Below the pieces are notes generated by a model. It was not told the DNA's origin, did no database searches, and saw nothing but the letters and a program-made list of their open reading frames with translations. Of a DNA stretch of 64,000 bases, positions 44,592-55,624 are shown in pieces (position 1 is the first letter of the stretch; each line of letters begins with the position of its first letter). The stretch is taken from contig NC_088914.1 in the NCBI RefSeq assembly GCF_963576675.1, forward strand, positions 83,450,441-83,514,440, in the 5' to 3' direction. This DNA is from Euphorbia lathyris. Its lineage: Eukaryota; Streptophyta; Magnoliopsida; Malpighiales; Euphorbiaceae. Position numbers and translations under genes: made by a program.

Positions 44592-44653
44592 TTCAAACTA
44601 AATTATAAAATATAAAAAAACTATTGAAATTATCTATGAGTTGGAAACACAAA

Positions 44654-45391
44654 TTACAAATTGAAACTATTGAGCAACAAGTTACATATGCTTTAAGTGA
44701 AGAAGAAATTGTTGATGCAATTACACAAAATGAGCAAGAAGATAATCCTGCAGATAATGATAGTGTAGAAATAGAAAAAGATTAAATGCCAAGAAGCTTT
44801 CAATATTCTTGAAATGTTAGAAACATTTTGGATTCAACAAGAAGGTATTCATGCAAGTGAGTTACTTTTTTTTTTTTTTTTGGTAAGAAGGGAAGAAAAA
44901 AAACAAACAAACAAAAACCTAACCCGGGATCAGTCTAGGAAGACTGACCCCAATCCTATCCTCAAGAAGAGAAGGTAACAGAAAAGAAGGAGGAACGGAA
45001 AGGGTAGAAACACCTAACATCCCCCCATGCCCAGCAGCTGCCAAGCGATCCGCCACGCGGTTTTGCTCCCTATAAATATGGGAGAAGGTAAGAGAATCGA
45101 AGGCAGGACGAAGCCTCAAGATGGCTTTAATGAGATTCTGACTCTTAAGACAAACAGCCTGTCTATCCGAAATCCTGTTGATAGCCTCCAAATTGTCAGA
45201 CACCACCGAAAGTCTTTTAACACCCATGCGAATGGCGAGTTTAATGCTAGACAAGATCCCCCAGAGCTCTGCAGTATATGCAAGTGAGTTACTAAGTACT
45301 CGCAAGTTCAAAGATTTAGTAGCAAATATAAAAACTAAATCAATGTGTCAAATAACTTTACGTAAATATTTTCTGAATAATAATAATTAGA
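44654..45391 (+). pseudogene. C-terminal fragment of a pogo-like transposase, split by a LINE
   Basis: Plus-strand codons read IEQQVTYALSEEEIVDAITQ with an acidic tail, a stop at about 44783, then AFNILEMLETFWIQQEG up to the LINE target site. They resume after it with RKFKDLVANIKTKSMCQITL and KYFLNNNN. This resembles the C-terminus of plant pogo/Tigger-type DDE transposases (acidic region, then helical block ending in TL..YF). The catalytic domain is absent. Confidence 0.5.
44867..45277 (-). mobile_element. 5'-truncated LINE with RNase H end
   Basis: On the minus strand a frame encodes the tail of a plant LINE RNase H domain (AYTAELWGILSSIKLAIRMG, VVSDNLEAINRIS, FSHIYREQNRVADRLAAAGH). A 3' end with a poly(A) tail (poly-T at about 44866-44882 on plus) follows. 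The 16-base target duplication atgcaagtgagttact is perfect (44851-44866 and 45278-45293). Only the last ~410 bases of the LINE inserted, as is usual for target-primed reverse transcription. Confidence 0.85.
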
Positions 45392-45775
45392 GAGTTCTTG
45401 TTATTGTTAAAAATTTAAAATTTTATGTGTTGAGAAATTTTATTATACCAAACTCTATTTAGTAATAACATTTCAATTGTTATACAAATAGTCTGGTCCC
45501 AAGTGTATTCCTATATAGAGGTTTTACTGTAGATGAGAATGAGATAAAAAAAAAAAGAAAAAGAGATAAATTAGGTGATGTTTATCTTGGAGATAGGAGA
45601 ATGAGCTATGGGAATACTTTATTTAGATAAAAAGGTTTAATTTGTTTCTCAAATTTTATTATTTATTCCATTTATTGTGTTTTGAAAATTTAGAGTGAAG
45701 TTAATTTTAATATTTGAACTTTTAAAAACGTAAATTTGTCCATATATTATTTTAGTATTAATATCAAATAAAATT

Positions 45776-46210
45776 AGACCTGGGCATAGGCCGGGCTCGG
45801 GCCGGGCCTGTCGGGCTTTCCATAAAGCCTTCTGAGCCCAAGCCCAGCCCAGCCCAGCCCGCAGGAAATTTCTCGGGCTCGGGCTCGGGCCGGGCTCGGG
45901 CCTGAGATACGAATCCCAAGCCTGCCCGTCCAAGCCCATCTGTATATTAAAAAAAATATATAATTAAAATTTTGTGTATATAATTATATTATAAATTTAT
46001 AATAAATCATTAATAATAATATTTAAAAACAGAATATATTGTATCGGGCCGGGATGTAATATATGCAAAGCCCAAGCCCGCCCAATTTTTAACGGGCTTA
46101 TACGAGCTTGGGTCGGGCCGGGCCTGAATACATTTTTATGTGTCCAAGCTCGGCTAAACGGGTCTAGGTCCGGGTCGGGCGGGCGGGCTCGTCGGTCCAT
46201 GCCCAGGTCT
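45776..46210. mobile_element. MULE-type MITE, GC-rich
   Basis: The ends are agacctgggcat and atgcccaggtct, with GC-rich inverted arms built of cgggctcgggcc units. A perfect 10-base target duplication aaataaaatt lies at 45766-45775 and 46211-46220. The AT-rich centre is noncoding. The length of the duplication favours the Mutator superfamily. Confidence 0.75.
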
Positions 46211-46220
46211 AAATAAAATT

Positions 46221-46824
46221 AATTAGAATTAATCTATCATCTTAAATATATTAGTTATTTCATTTTTTGTGTTTTGAAAATTTAATACACTGTTCCAAGT
46301 ATTTTTCAGATTATTCCATTTTTTATATTTTGAAAATTTAATACAGTGTTCTAAGTATTTCTTAAGTTAAGTTGATATATTAAATTTAATTAATTCCAGT
46401 CCACGTCGATACTACAATAATATATACATTCTATTTAAATTTGAATATGGATAATATAGTAAAATGAATCACTTTATCCATATTCATATCTTACGTATCA
46501 AACATGAGATAATAAACTTTTATATCTTATTTTTATCCTTATCTCAATCTTTTATCTTTATCTCTATCACAACCTTTATCTCTATCCTCGTTCCCATAGA
46601 ATACCAAACACCACGTAAGGGTACAGAGGTGCTTGACGCAAAGAAATTGTAGGTTATGAAAATTGGGGACGGGAATAAGAGTTGAAAAAAGGACGGTAAA
46701 CTCTAATTGTTTTTGGGAAGCATGAATATTTGGGAGGAAAGGGTTTGACACTAATCTTTTTGGGCGAAATTATTCAGAAAGATTGGTAAGGATAATATTT
46801 CTTAGGCCTAATGCTCCCCTAAAC
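46221..46824. other. AT-rich spacer without a gene
   Basis: A repeated phrase (tttttgtgttttgaaaatttaatacactgttcc type) occurs at about 46266 and 46320. There are no coding frames of interest. This is the left flank of the second Sirevirus insertion site. Confidence 0.4.
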
Positions 46825-46829
46825 CCATT

Positions 46830-48000
46830 TGTTGAAACACCTTTCCACATAATTTTGATTTGATAAAATTGTTTAAGTATAATTGAAATACATATTCTAA
46901 ACACACTAAGTTTAAATGCTTTGATTTATTCTACTAATGTGTTTGTTCAATGTTGAGTTAAATTGTTTATAAGACACAAGAATTAAAAGGCCCAAGCCCA
47001 AGTCAAACAACTCAGTACAACTCGGCCCGCGTTTGTCAAAACGTTGTCGCTTTGGACAAAACGCAACTCAGCAAAAGAAGGATCTAGAAGACCTTCGGGA
47101 ATAACTTCAAGATGAAGCTGCTGAGTAGACTCGACAAAGCGTACAAGACAGCAGCTGGCTAAGGAAAACTTCCAGACAAAGTATTTCCACTTTGGGTAAA
47201 GTTCAGACGACACAATATGCTGTCTAGTTGACTTTACCATAAAAGAAGAGACATTCTGCTGAGCTGTCTTAAAGCTGACCGAGGACATAAGATACTCAAA
47301 TCTGATTGGCCGAGAGCTCTGAGTAAGTCAGGATGACAACGACAGGAAGCCGTTTCCCTCCAACGGCTATTTCGAAATTCGAAATGACCGATGCCCAGAC
47401 AACTCTATAAATAGAGTGCCATCAGAAGCTTCAATTCACAGAACTTGATCAAGCCATTACGCTGACCAAATCTCTACTAAGTTCTGCAAGCAAAAAGCAA
47501 AGCAATCTTACACTACATTCAATATCTTTTGTGTAAAAGTCTAGAGTGATTATTCAATCATCTAAGGTGTCTTAACAAATCATTATTTAGGACAAACACT
47601 TATCATTTCTAGACATTAGAAATGAGAGGTTGAGTACTCGGTTATAGTACTCAGCGAGAGATTAGGATTGAGTAGATGTATAGAGGAAGGTACTCTTGTT
47701 ATACTCAGTTGCTAAGATTGTAAAAGGTTTGAGGCTCTACCTTTAAAGAGCTCAGTAGAGGATTCGAAATCTCGGAACTTGTTCCGGGGACAGGACGTAG
47801 GCTTAGAAGAAGCTGAACCTGGATAAATCTGTTGAGTAACGTATTTCTTACCTTAAACTCCTTATATATATTGCTTGCTTAAATAATTAAAAACTGACCA
47901 AGTAAAGAGGTCAAGCTGAGTTGTGCGCATCGAACATCTGAGCTCAGGAATAGACTTTAAGTGCTATCTCCTGACTCAAGTCAAGAAACTGACCTAGTCA
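46830..48000 (+). repeat. LTR piece, plus orientation (LTR bases 1-1171)
   Basis: It begins with the true LTR terminus and ends with the 18-base segment aagaaactgacctagtca (47983-48000), which is found again inverted at 57579-57596. A TATA box (tataaata) lies at about 47405-47412. Confidence 0.8.
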
Positions 48001-48635
48001 AGTTCTGTGAATTGAAGCTTCTGATGGCACTCTATTTATAGAGTTGTCTGGGCATCGGTCATTTCGAATTTCGAAATAACCGTTGGAGGGAAACGGCTTC
48101 CTGTCGTTGTCATCCTGACTTGCTCAGAGCTCTCGGCCAATCAGATTTGAGTATCTTATGTCCTCGGTCAGCTTTAAGACAGCTCAGCAGAATGTCTCTC
48201 CTTTTATGGTAAAGTCAACTAGACAGCATACTGTGTCGTCTGAACTTTACCCAAAGTGGAAATACTTTGTCAGGAAGTTTTCCTTAGCCAGCTGCTGTCT
48301 TGTACGCTTTGTCGAGTCTACTCAGCAGCTTCATCTTGAAGTTGTTCCTGAAGGTCTTCTAGATCCTTCTTTCGCTGAGTTGCGTTTTGTCCAAAGCGAC
48401 AACGTTTTGACAAACGCGGGCCGAGTTGTACTGAGTTGTTTGACTTGGGCTTTGACACTTGTATTGGGCTTGGGCCTTTTAATTCTTGTGTCTTATAAAC
48501 AATTTAACTCAACATTGAACAAACACATTAGTAGAATAAATCAAAGCATTTAAACTTAGTGTGTTTAGAATATGTATTTCAATTATACTTAAACAATTTT
48601 GTCAAATCAAAATTATGTGGAAAGGTGTTTCAACA
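48001..48635 (-). repeat. LTR piece, minus orientation (LTR bases 1-635)
   Basis: The LTR terminus (tgttgaaacacc on minus) is at 48635, next to the polypurine tract, as expected for the 3' LTR of the minus-oriented interior. It stops at 48001, abutting the plus-oriented piece. Its own TATA box lies at about 48040-48033. Confidence 0.8.
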
Positions 48636-48740
48636 AACTCCCCCATTTTGATGTTGGCAAACCTATTCAGCGAGGAACTCAGTATTGAGCTCCCCCATGA
48701 TAGTTGACCTATAATAACTTAGCAAACTCCCCCGTCAGGG
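48636..48740 (-). other. Repeated polypurine tracts of element 2
   Basis: On minus, three tracts of the form tgggggagttt, tgggggagctc and cgggggagttt occur within about 100 bases before the LTR terminus, as in element 1. Confidence 0.7.
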
Positions 48741-49180
48741 TTGAGCTACTGACTTAGTTTTACTCTAAGCATTTAAAGGTTTGATCGAGTAAGTCTAAGG
48801 TCAGTTTTCAGATATAGGTCAGCTTATGTAACATATTCTATTTACTCAGTATTAAGCGGAAGGTTTAATCATTTAGAGTGCGCTGAGTAATTTGTTGTTC
48901 AATGAGTTCTTATAAGACAATGTTTTATAAATACATAGGTCAATGTCAAACATGTTATCAGCATTTGATTCAATCAATAAGTTTTATAAGTATTAAACAT
49001 AGCTGATTTAATTGAAGATACATAATGACTCAGTACACAGCAACATATATCATAACTCAGGAATAGAATGAAAGATGCAGGTATGATATATTGATTATCG
49101 GTAGTCAGTGTTACAAACAAAACTTAAAGATAAGGCATATAGATTACATCTGACTTAGTCTATACTGAGCTAGCCTATAT

Positions 49181-52026
49181 CTATTTCTTTTTCTTTTTTT
49201 GGGACTGACTAGATCCATGCTGTGTTCTTGGTTGTGTTCTCGCTTGTTCTTTCTCCCCCGTTTTGTCAGCATCGGGAGGAGGAATCCTAAAGCTGTCGGT
49301 TAAGACGGCTCTGGTCAGTTTGTTGGACAGTGCTTTAAGCCTGTCAGCGCTTTCATTGACGCCATAAAAAATGGCAACTCCCTGTCCTGAGACTTCAGCG
49401 GGTATATTGAGCTCGGTAGCGCTGATCATACTTACTATAAAAGCTTCAGACTTACCAATCCATATAAGTGCATCAGTCAGTCCAGCAATGACTTGATGGA
49501 AGGTTTTAAGTAAATAGGTGTCATAGTACTGACGCTGAATGTTGCTGTGACGGATGTGATTGAAGGTTTGCCTTGTGATGGATAGCATCTCGTTTTGTTT
49601 CATTGCGTCAGTGTCCATCTCCTGCTTGTTCAGATTTAGCAAGCGAACAACTTCACCAATTTGCTCCACTGAGCACTGAGAGTACGAGACCATTTGCTCA
49701 TTAGTCTTGAGTTGCTCGGTGTGAAGCTGAGCAAAGAGCATCTTCACCTCATCAGAGGTAGCATAGCGTGTGTTCGCAGCTGACAAGGTCTGAACTTGTT
49801 GTTGTAGAGCATTTAAGTGTTGAGCAGTTGTCAGCTGGATTTCGGCTAGCTTGGCAATAGAATCCTGCTTAGCTTGCTGTCCTTGATAGGAAATGATGAT
49901 ACTCAGCAAGTCCTTAAGTCCCTTAACTTCGTTTAGGAGCTGAGTTACTTGGGAGAGCTGAGTAGTCTCTACATTAGAAGACCCAACAGCAGGAGTGGAG
50001 GAGTGTTGAAGGTCTTTGATCAAGGTTTGTACTGAGTCGATGATGCGTTTGCCAGACTCAGTGACATTCAAGTAGCTTAGAGATCCTTCATTTGGGTGCT
50101 CAGTTACGTCAGTATGACCTGTTGGAAGAGGAGATAGTGGGATAACCTGGTCAGTGACTGGAAGTGTTGTTCCAATCTGCACTTGAGGTTCTGGTATGGT
50201 TGAGTGATCGGCAGAGTTGTTGGGTGGAGAAGTAGAAATGTGAATACTGTCAGTGCTGACGGGGGCAGATACACTTGAAGTTAGCACAATGGTTGGATGG
50301 ACAGTATTGACAGTAATTGCTTCAACCTGACTTGTTGAGGTGGCAGAGGCATTTTGGTCGGCATGTTCCTGTTGGGAAGAAACAGAGGCTTGTTTTTCGA
50401 TGGATGCCGCAGGTTTTCGACCAACAAATCTGAGTTTTATGGCAGAGGGATCTTTCGTTGGTTGTTGAATGGAAAAAGTAGGAAGTGTTGCTGGTTCAAC
50501 AGGAGTCTCACTTACTTCTTTCTGACTTTCCTTGATGAGTTTTCTTCTTCGAGGAGGAGGAGGAGGAATGTCAGCTTGAATAGAATTGCCAGAGTGAGAA
50601 GGAGAAGTTTCTTCCTGATCATGATGAGGGAGGTCAGTGTGCTCTTGGACTTGATCAACATTGTGTTGGTCAAGTTCTTGCTCTTCTCCAGCAGCCAACC
50701 CAGTATTGGCCTGCTCAGCTTCGTATTCACTAGCTGTCTCCTCGGAGTCAGCATCATCGTTGTTCCCATCATCGTCTTCAGAATCCCCATCCAATTCTTC
50801 CTCAACTTGTGTAATGAACTGGTCGTCCAGATGCACTTCTTCTTCTTGTTCCTCAGAAACAGTTCCTAAACATTGTGTGTAGTGAGAGTCACCAGGCACA
50901 ATAATGTCAGTAGGGATAGCATCGAGGGAAGTCAGTGTAGAAGACTTTTGCTTCTTCTGAGGTTGCTCATTGGTGTCCTCAGTTTCAGGCTCATCTAGCT
51001 GACTTAGGTCTCTCCTGGCCCTTAGTACCAGCTGACTTCTGCCTCTTAGCTGGAGACTCAGTATCATGTGAAGGAGTCTCAACAGCTTTCCTCTTACGAG
51101 AAGCTGGGGCCTTAGATCTTTTCCCTTTTTACGGAACAACTGTTTCTTCAGCTTGTCCAACAGCAGCAGCAGCAGCTTTTCCCTTCTTCAGAGGTTGACC
51201 GAACTTTAACGCTCTCAGTGAAGCCGTTGTGATCTCAGATCCTCTAGCTGTTTCTTCATCAGTCAGGTCTACCTGATGATCAATGAGGATCCTGGTGATG
51301 AGCGATCCTAGCCTCAGCGTGCCAATACTTCGTTGGAAGCCAGCGATAAGGAATACTGGCATGTTGATCGGTTTGTACGTCAGCATATGCCAGATGAAGC
51401 ATTGTTCGAAGTTCGTTGCTGAGGTAGTGCAATTGATCTTCGGGTAGATAAAATAACTCAGTAGATAATGAGCCATCTTCTGGTGCTGACCCATAGATGA
51501 AGCTGAGACTTCTCCTGCGTGGCCTTCAGGTTTACAGAAGTTGACCTCATACCCAGTACCATCCTGATCTCCAGACCTCCTTAGCCTTGCTCCCTCAGTT
51601 TTTAACTTGAGCAAATTTCCTAGGTAGAGAGGGTTGATGAAGATGGTTTTCTCTTTCACCACGGTTACCAAGTAGTCCTGGTTATCATTGGCAACGCGAA
51701 GGTTGTGGTAAAACTCCTTTACCAGGTCAGGATAGGTGTGATCCCTAATCGAAAACAGCTCAGTCCATCCATTTTGTGAAATCCACTCACAGAAGGGTTG
51801 TTCGGATTGTACGAAGGCTTCAGATACCCATCTTGAGGGCTCAACCTTCCATTCTCGAACGTTTTCGAAAATCTTTGAGTAAGTCCTGACTTTTTCAGGC
51901 TTTCCCTTACCAAAGGAGGATTGACCAGCTTTTCCTTTTGCTGGGTGTGGGAGGATTTTTTGTAGGTTCATCGGAGCTGGGTTTGGAGTGACCAGCGCCG
52001 GAGAGATTGAAGGAAGTCTTAGTCAT
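49181..52026 (-). pseudogene. Additional (env-like position) ORF of element 2, broken
   Basis: The likely start is the ATG at 52026 (MTKTSFNLSGAGHSKPS), aligning with element 1. A frameshift near 51925-51945 moves into the frame with EQPFCEWISQNGW, LVKEFYHNL, MGQHQKMAHYLLSYFIYPK, NFEQCFIWHMLTY, INMPVFLIAGFQ and LRLGSLITRI. A stop at 51129-51131 and a frameshift near 51000 precede the long C-terminal frame (acidic, Pro/Ser/Thr-rich, then helical; ends QSQKKKKK). No signal peptide or clear membrane segment is visible. Domain order matches element 1, so the gene is a stable part of this lineage. Its function is unknown. Confidence 0.75.
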
Positions 52027-52121
52027 AATTCTGGAGAAGAAGGTATGGAAATCTTAGAGAGATAGAGAGTTTCTTTGCCAGAGAGTTCGATAATCGTAAA
52101 GAATAAAAAATGGGGAATTAC

Positions 52122-52222
52122 CCATTATTTATAGAGGTGAGGTGTGGTGTGGATTTAATCGAATCCATGTGTCAGTTTTGCCTTGGGATTGTCAACCGAC
52201 AAAGATCCTGGCATTTATGACA
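52122..52222 (-). promoter_or_regulatory. Putative internal promoter for the additional ORF of element 2
   Basis: On minus, a block starting tgtcataaatgccaggatct (52222-52180) is followed by tataaataatgg (52133-52122). A leader rich in CT repeats and the ATG at 52026 follow. The block and TATA string match the corresponding site in element 1 at nearly the same spacing. Confidence 0.5.
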
Positions 52223-52491
52223 CATACGGCGTATATGTCATCCTAGGGGCTATACGCGTGCTATTGCATTTATTCTAACGGATCTAACACTTAGCGTTTA
52301 GAATACTAAGCGTTTCATATTCTGAGTGGTCAGTATTGCATAAAAGGATGATTTCTAAGTTTAAAACTAACTTACTCGGTGTGCAAGTTTACTCAGTATT
52401 TTCTGTTCAATTAATTTCAATGAGTACTCAGCAAAAACAATCATTCAGCATAGTAATTCACTCAGCATGCATATTCATTTAGTTCAGGAAT

Positions 52492-55400
52492 TTACTGAAG
52501 AGGATTAAACATACCAATAGCTTCTCTCAGTATGCTGAACTGCTCACGAGCCAGTGGCTTCGTGAAGATATCCGTAAGCTGCTCGTCCGTTGGGACAAAG
52601 GTCAGCTTGATCTCACCTTTGAGTACATGGTCTCTAATGAAGTGATGTCTGATGCTGACATGCTTCATTCTGCTGTGTTGAATTGGGTTCTTTGAAAGAT
52701 CAATTGCACTTTTGTTGTCACATTTGACTTCAATTGTCTTTGTTTGAATACCATAGTCTTCAAGCTGTTGCTTAATCCATAGGACTTGAGCAACACAATG
52801 ACCAGCAGCAATGTACTCAGCTTCAGTGGTAGACAAGGCTACTGACGCCTGCTTTTTACTGAACCAGGATACAAGACAGCTTCCTAAGAAGTGACATCCT
52901 CCAGAGGTGCTTTTACGTTCTAGCTTATCCCGTCCATAGTCAGCGTCAGTGTATCCCATGAGTGTGAAATCATGAGTATTGGGATACCATAAACCTGCGT
53001 TCACTGAGCTTTGCAAATATCTAAGGATTCTTTTTACAACAATGTAATGAGATTCCTTAGGGTTAGATTGATATCTAGCACAGTAACATACTGAAAACTG
53101 AATGTCCGGTCTACTGGCTGTTAAGTAAAGTAGAGAGCCTATCATACCTCGATATAATTTGCTGTCTACTGACTTACCATTCTCGTCAGCGCAGAGGACA
53201 GTGTCAGTGCCCATATGAGTGGATATTGGCTTGCAATTTTTCAAGTCATATTTCTTTAATATCTCCTTGGCATATTTGGCTTGACTGATGAAGATGCCAT
53301 TCTTTCCTTATTTAATTTGAAGACCGAGGAAGAAGTTGAGTTCTCCCATCATGGACATTTCAAACTCAGTCTGCATTTGTTTGCTAAACTCCTTGCACAT
53401 TGATTCGTTAGTTGCACCAAATATTATATCATCAACATAAATTTGTGCCAGCAGGGTATCTTTACCCTTTCTCTTAATGAATAAAGTTGTATCAGCTTTG
53501 CCCCTGACGTAATTTCTAGTCAGCAGGAAACTGGTCAGCCTCTCATACCAAGCACGTGGTGCTTGCTTGAGGCCGTACAGAGACTTTTTGAGTTTGTAAA
53601 CATGGTTTGGGAATTTAGGGTCCTCAAAACCTGGAGGCTGATTAACATAAACCTCCTCGTTTATATCTCCATTAAGAAATGCACTTTTGACATCCATTTG
53701 GAATAATTTAAAGTTCATGTAAGATGCATATGCACATAAGATCCTAATAGCTTCTAGCCTTGCCACTGGGGCAAAGGTCTCATCGTAGTCAATACCTTCT
53801 TGCTGACTGTAGCCCTGAGCTACAAGCCTTGCTTTGTTCCTGACTACATTCCCTTGTTCATCCATCTTGTTCCTGAAGACCCATCTTGTTCCAATGGTCT
53901 TTTGACTCTTTGGATGAGGCACTAGCTCCCATACATCGTTTCTTCTGAATTGATCGAGCTCCTATTGGATGGCGATCATCCAGAATTCATCATACTCAGC
54001 TTCAGCGAAATTCTTCGGTTCTTGAACTGAGACGAAAGCTACATTGCTGAGGTACTTCCTGAGTTGATTCCTCATCATCAGGGTATTCCCAGCAGAATCA
54101 AGGATTGCACTCTCTGAGTGCCCTCTTGGAATCCTTGTTTCTTTAGGTAGATTTATGTCTTGTGCTGTCTGTGTTTCAACAATCTCTGCAGAAGTAGATG
54201 GGTCAGTGAAAGTAATCGTAGGTTCACTCTTACTCTTAGTCAGCCTTTTAGTGAATGACTCAGTAGCTGGTTCTTAGTCAGCGGTTGCTGAGTGTGGATC
54301 ATCCTCGGTCAGCGGCTGGTATCTACCTGCAGGGTTAGTTTCGTCGAACTCCACATGTACTGACTCTTCTAGAACTTGAGTTCGCTTATTAAAAACTTTG
54401 TATGCTTTGTTGTTTGTTGAGTAGCCCAAAAAGATAGCCTCATCAGCTTTTGAGTCAAACTTTGCTAAGCTATCTTTGGTATTTAAAATAAAACATTTAC
54501 AGCCAAAGGCACGAAAATATCCAATGTTGGGCTTTCGTCCTTTCCAAAGTTCATAGGGGGTTTTCTTTAATATAGGTCTAACTAGAGCCCTATTAAGAAT
54601 ATAGCACGCTATGTTAACAGTCTCTCCCCAAAAATACTTTGGAAGCCTATGCTCATCCAGCATTGTCCTGGCTATTTCAACCAGAGTTCTATTCTTCCTT
54701 TCTACAACCCCATTTTGTTGAGGTGTTCTAGGAGCAGAAAAATTGTGGTCAATGCTGCTGGCTTCACAGAATTCAACAAACTTTTGGTTTTTGAATTCTC
54801 CACCATTATCACTTCGGATGTGAGCCAGTTTTAGGTCTTTATCATTTTCAATTTTTCTAACCAAATTTAAAAATGTCTCAAAGGTCTCATCCTTGCTACT
54901 CAGCAAGATGACCCACGTGTACCGAGAGAAGTCATCTACAATGACCAAGGAAAATCTTCTTCCACCCAGACTCAGCGGCTGGACTGGACGAAGAGATCCA
55001 AGTGTAGTAACTCTAACGGACGCTTAGTTGAGACAATGTTTTTGCTATGAAAAGATTGTTTGGTTTGTTTTCCAGCTTGGCAAGCGTGGCATAATTGATC
55101 TTTTTCAAATTTAAGTTCAGGCAGTCCCTCAACCAATTGCTTTCTTGCTAATTTGGCCAGGAGGTCCATGCTTACATGACCAAGTCTCCTGTGCCATAGC
55201 CAGGAATTCTCTTCTTTTGATACTAAGCACACAGTTTTTGAAAACTTTTTCTCTAAGTCTAGCATAAAGACATTATTTATGCGAGGGGCAGTTAAGATTA
55301 ACTCATTTGTTTTACCCTCGTATATTTTACATCCAGTAGCATCAAATATAACTTTTCTCCCATTGTCACATAGCTGAGCTATGCTGAGTAAGTTATATTT

Positions 55401-55619
55401 GAGTCCGCTGACTAGGGAGACAGATTCAATAGTAGGATTACCTCCAATGGTTCCTGACCCTACTATCTTACCCTTCTTGTTGTCTCCAAAACTTACACTT
55501 CCTCCTCGTTTACGCTCAAACGTGATGAACTGAGTTTCATCACCAGTCATATGCCTCAAGCATGCACTGTCAATATACCACATCTTTGACTTCTCGGCAC
55601 ATCTCAGGCTTACCTGCAT
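52492..55619 (-). pseudogene. pol of element 2
   Basis: Domains in order: protease (WYIDSACLRHMTGD); integrase zinc region ([17 protein letters not shown]); integrase core ([26 protein letters not shown]); RT with an intact YVDDIIFG; and RNase H ([16 protein letters not shown]), to the normal end IGMFNPLQ. Lesions: a one-base deletion near 54990 (..DLF then shifted), and stops at about 54274, 53962 and 53308, each replacing a conserved sense codon. gag and pol are in different frames here, unlike element 1. The catalytic residues are better preserved than in element 1. Confidence 0.88.
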
Positions 55620-55624
55620 TGTAA

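Larger units (their letters stand above)
43755..45529 (+). mobile_element. pogo-like (Tc1/mariner superfamily) DNA transposon remnant
   Basis: The right end, read inward on minus, is cagtaaaacctctatatagg, the terminal repeat typical of plant pogo elements, next to a TA dinucleotide (45530-45531). The left side keeps subterminal sequence (aggaataacctctattt, aacttgggccagttata) that mirrors the right, but its outermost ~12 bases are replaced by the TA tract of the viral locus. Two younger elements are nested inside (43929-44551 and 44867-45277). Confidence 0.65.

Noticed and set aside
46983..48553. Frames of 101 and 131 codons in the element 2 LTR pieces
   Set aside because: They are the same LTR sequence in opposite orientations, lie upstream of the LTR TATA, and match no protein.
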